A stretch of DNA of 9,278 bases from an uncultured Blautia sp. (GTDB lineage: Bacteria; Bacillota; Clostridia; Lachnospirales; Lachnospiraceae): contig CAMNGN010000073.1 of the NCBI GenBank assembly GCA_946538475.1, positions 1 through 9,278 of the forward strand, read 5' to 3'. Below are positions 6,946 through 9,278 of this stretch, in pieces. Numbering within the stretch: position 1 is the stretch's first letter; each line of letters opens with the position of its first letter. A program made the translations under genes and the position numbers. The notes beneath the pieces are model-generated. The model made no database searches. It was not told the origin of the DNA and saw only the letters and a list, made by a program, of their open reading frames with translations.

Positions 6946-7102
6946 ATAGCACAGGTTCTTACCCGCACAGCCGGTTAACAATGACATTATGGGGTAAAAA
7001 ATGTGAAAAATCGTTGAAGACGGAACTTATGAAGACCTGATCGCGAAGGGCGGCATCTTTGCCGACCTTGTCGCAAGACAGACACTTGAGAATAAAGCAT
7101 GA
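6946..7102 (+). pseudogene. Decayed 3' remnant of an ABC exporter (ATP-binding/permease) gene
   Basis: Codons 7007-7099 read KIVEDGTYEDLIAKGG then IFADLVARQTLENKA, ending at TGA 7100-7102. This is the stereotyped C-terminus of MsbA/LmrA-like exporter ATPase domains (GxIvE.GTheeLla.gG.ya.L...Q). No start precedes it: an in-frame TGA lies at 7004-7006 exactly where the conserved Gly codon (GGA) is expected, and a TAA lies at 6995-6997. Further upstream, interrupted matches remain: ATA GCA CA(G) ... ACC at 6946-6963 resembles the IAHRLST H-loop region, and GAC ATT ATG (6983-6991) resembles the DIMVL strand, in shifted frames. The transporter body is missing. The last 31 codons are convincing; the extension back to 6946 is less certain. 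Confidence 0.6.
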
Positions 7103-7113
7103 GGTGACAAGGT

Positions 7114-9278
7114 ATGAGAAAGGTAATGAATCTGGTGATCGGCGGGATCCAGCACAAGGTGTTCAATCTGGTGCTGGTGACGATCATTTTGCTGGTCGGA
7201 GCCTATACCGCGATCACCGTCTACCAGTATAATAATCTGAGCAAAGTGGTCGGGGAATCCGGGGAGGAGCAGATGCAGGCAATCTCGGATATCTCCTCAC
7301 AGACCATGCATGCCGTGGTCGAAAATGCCACGAGCGAAAGCACGATGCTGCAGGCTGTCGTTGCGGACGAGTATTTCCGCGGCGCGGCAGAGGCGGTAGA
7401 GATCATGGGGGATTATGCTTCCATGCTACTGGAGAATCCCCGGAAATATACCAGAAAGAAATATCTGCCGCCCGACGCAAGTCTGGACGGTGAGCTCACG
7501 GTACAGTTCGTCACAGCGGAAGGCGTGGATGAAAAAGACGCCAAACTGGTCGACAAAGTCGGACTTATGATGAACATGTCGGATTTCTTTTTATCTGTAT
7601 ATCAGAGGTCCCGCATCAACTCATGTCTGCTCGGGTTCCCCGAGGGGGCGTTTCTCATCACCGATGAGGATTCCGGAGGCAAGTTTGACGAGGACGGAAC
7701 CCCGATGCACATCGACATCACAGACCGTCCGTGGTACAAGGGAGCCGTCGAAACAGGGGAGCTCTTCTTTTCCGATGTGATGGAGGACGCCTTTACCGGG
7801 CAGGTGGGCATAGTTGTCGCCAAGCCCGTGTACAAGGACGGAGAAGTGGCGGCTGTGATCGGTGCCGATCTGTTCCTCGATTCCATGGATGAAGCAGTAA
7901 AGGCCAATGATAAAGACGGTTCTTTTACGTGCATTGTAAATCAGGAAGGTCATATTATATTTTCCCCAAGGGAAGAAGGCGAGTTCGCCAAACGGACATC
8001 CTCGGAGGCCGAGGATCTGCGCGAATCCGGGAACAGTGAGCTGGCAGAGTGCATTACAGATGCTCTTTCGGGCGATACTTCCACCCATGAAGTCGATATA
8101 GATGGTAAGGATTATTACGTTACAGCGGGAAAGATGTCGACGACCGGATGGGCTATCCTCTCGGTGGTCGACAAGGCAGCGACCGAGCAGTCGGCGATCA
8201 TGATGCAGGAGAAGCTCACAGAAATCTCCGAAAATGCGACAGAAAATTTCCGTGGCAGTCAGAAAAACAGCCGTAATATGACCATCATCCTTCTGCTGCT
8301 TATCTGTGCAGGAGGAATCTGGGCGGCAAATTACGTTTCAAAGCGCATCGTCAGTCCGCTGAATAAAATGACAAAGCGTATCTCAGAACTGAACGGAACC
8401 AATCTGCAGTTCAAGATGGAAGATGATTTCCGAACGGGAGATGAGATAGAGGTGCTGGCGGAGTCCTTCGCGGATATTTCCAGGAAGACCGTTCAGTATA
8501 TGGAGCAGATCAGAAGTGTTACCGCGGAGAAGGAACGCATAAGCGCCGAGCTTTCGATGGCACAGGCGATACAGGCGAGCCAGCTTCCGAGCATCTTCCC
8601 GGCTTATCCCGAGCGTGACGAGTTCGACATCTATGCATCCATGACACCGGCAAAAGAAGTGGGCGGAGATTTCTACGATTTCTTCCTCTGTGACCCCGAT
8701 CATCTTTGCATGGTCATGGCTGACGTGTCCGGCAAGGGTGTGCCTGCCGCTCTGTTCATGATGATCTCCAAGATCCTGATCAAGAATCGTGTACAGACCG
8801 AGGAAGAGCTGGGCGAGGCCATGCGTAACGTGAGCAATCAGCTTCTTGAAGGAAACCGTACAGATATGTTTGTCACCGCCTGGGTGTGCGTGCTGCAGCT
8901 TTCCACCGGAGAGGGTATCGCGCTCAACGCGGGGCATGAGCATCCTGCCCGCAGAAGTCCCGGCGGAAAATATGCTCTGGTAACCTACAAGCATTCGATC
9001 GCGCTGGCTACATTCGAGGATGCTCCTTACCGCGAGCATTCCTTCAAGCTTGATCCGGGTGACAGCATTTTTGTGTATACAGATGGTGTTCCCGAGGCAA
9101 ACAACAGCGCAAACGAATTCTTTGGCACAGAGCGTATGCTTGAGGCACTCAACAAGAATCCTGATGCTTCTCCACAGGAGATCATAAAGAACGTTACGGA
9201 AGGAATCGAGGCGTTCACACAGGGCGCCGATCAGTTCGACGATATTACGATGCTGAGCTTTAAGTATCTTGGGCCGAA
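7114..9278 (+). CDS. dCache-HAMP-SpoIIE/PP2C membrane phosphatase (RsbU-like), 3' end beyond the window
   Basis: At least 721 aa, open to the right edge with no stop; the PP2C domain is nearly complete, so few residues should be missing. GAGGTG at 7101-7106 lies 7 nt before ATG 7114. Order: transmembrane helix (17-36), extracellular double-Cache-like region (~40-355) with the DRPWYKGA and GADLFLD elements of dCache_1, second helix (389-407), HAMP (~408-461, including VSPLNKM and DEIEVLAESF), helical linker (AEKERISAELSMAQAIQASQLP), then the phosphatase (~506-716). Catalytic signatures are intact: EVGGDFYDFF (Asp519), ADVSGKGVPAALFM (Asp537), NAGHEHP, YTDGVPEA (Asp657) and QFDDITML (Asp709/710), the acidic residues that hold two Mn/Mg ions. 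Known role of such proteins: dephosphorylating a Ser/Thr-phosphorylated STAS anti-anti-sigma factor in response to an external signal. No STAS or anti-sigma gene is visible; it could lie to the right. Confidence 0.9.
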   Translation, partial: MRKVMNLVIGGIQHKVFNLVLVTIILLVGAYTAITVYQYNNLSKVVGESGEEQMQAISDISSQTMHAVVENATSESTMLQAVVADEYFRGAAEAVEIMGDYASMLLENPRKYTRKKYLPPDASLDGELTVQFVTAEGVDEKDAKLVDKVGLMMNMSDFFLSVYQRSRINSCLLGFPEGAFLITDEDSGGKFDEDGTPMHIDITDRPWYKGAVETGELFFSDVMEDAFTGQVGIVVAKPVYKDGEVAAVIGADLFLDSMDEAVKANDKDGSFTCIVNQEGHIIFSPREEGEFAKRTSSEAEDLRESGNSELAECITDALSGDTSTHEVDIDGKDYYVTAGKMSTTGWAILSVVDKAATEQSAIMMQEKLTEISENATENFRGSQKNSRNMTIILLLLICAGGIWAANYVSKRIVSPLNKMTKRISELNGTNLQFKMEDDFRTGDEIEVLAESFADISRKTVQYMEQIRSVTAEKERISAELSMAQAIQASQLPSIFPAYPERDEFDIYASMTPAKEVGGDFYDFFLCDPDHLCMVMADVSGKGVPAALFMMISKILIKNRVQTEEELGEAMRNVSNQLLEGNRTDMFVTAWVCVLQLSTGEGIALNAGHEHPARRSPGGKYALVTYKHSIALATFEDAPYREHSFKLDPGDSIFVYTDGVPEANNSANEFFGTERMLEALNKNPDASPQEIIKNVTEGIEAFTQGADQFDDITMLSFKYLGP

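Noticed and set aside
6987..7187. A 66-codon minus-strand frame over the exporter remnant
   Set aside because: It spans the remnant and the start of the phosphatase gene in antisense, with no motif or ribosome binding site.
1077..9278. Defence island, CRISPR array, insertion sequence or prophage
   Set aside because: No spaced direct repeats, transposase, integrase, nuclease or phage-structural motifs were found in either strand.

Overview
The window looks like the chromosome of an anaerobic Firmicute, most likely a Clostridia/Lachnospiraceae-type bacterium of roughly 50% G+C. This rests on strong AGGAGG-type ribosome binding sites, Gram-positive promoter hexamers, a COG3786-type L,D-transpeptidase, and a hand-over of sensor domains to HD-GYP and SpoIIE outputs typical of that group. 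The taxonomy is inferred from style, not from a marker gene.

Left part (1-1076). A strong hairpin terminator (18-46) closes a plus-strand unit lying off the left edge. It sits between that unit and a convergent minus-strand gene for a secreted L,D-transpeptidase (50-862). The intergenic region to 1076 is divergent. It holds a good minus-strand extended -10 promoter, a REP-like palindrome (935-959) and an A/T-rich leader for the plus-strand operon.

Central operon (1077-6849). Three genes read rightward with tight spacing: an amino-acid-type solute-binding protein; a giant membrane sensor joining an ECF-transporter S-component-like membrane domain, fourteen two-component-type propeller blades, a Y_Y_Y domain, a transmembrane helix and a complete HD-GYP c-di-GMP phosphodiesterase; and a BMP/PnrA-like solute-binding protein whose start codon overlaps the sensor stop. 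Neither binding protein has a lipobox, and no ABC permease or ATPase is encoded nearby. The inferred picture is a sensory unit in which extracellular binding proteins and/or the membrane domain feed ligand information to a c-di-GMP-degrading output. A GC-rich hairpin (6865-6891) probably ends this operon.

Right part (6892-9278). A TTGCTA-17-TATAAT promoter lies in or beside a decayed remnant of an ABC exporter gene; its last ~31 codons are still readable up to a TGA at 7100-7102. Overlapping that stop is the ribosome binding site of a long gene that runs off the right edge. It encodes a dCache-HAMP-SpoIIE/PP2C (RsbU-like) membrane phosphatase, probably the input end of a partner-switching system. 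It is absent from simple start-to-stop ORF lists only because its stop codon is outside the window.

Together the window is an environmental-sensing neighbourhood with two different outputs (c-di-GMP hydrolysis and PP2C dephosphorylation) and two orphan solute-binding proteins. The most unusual single item is the ECF-S/propeller/HD-GYP fusion.
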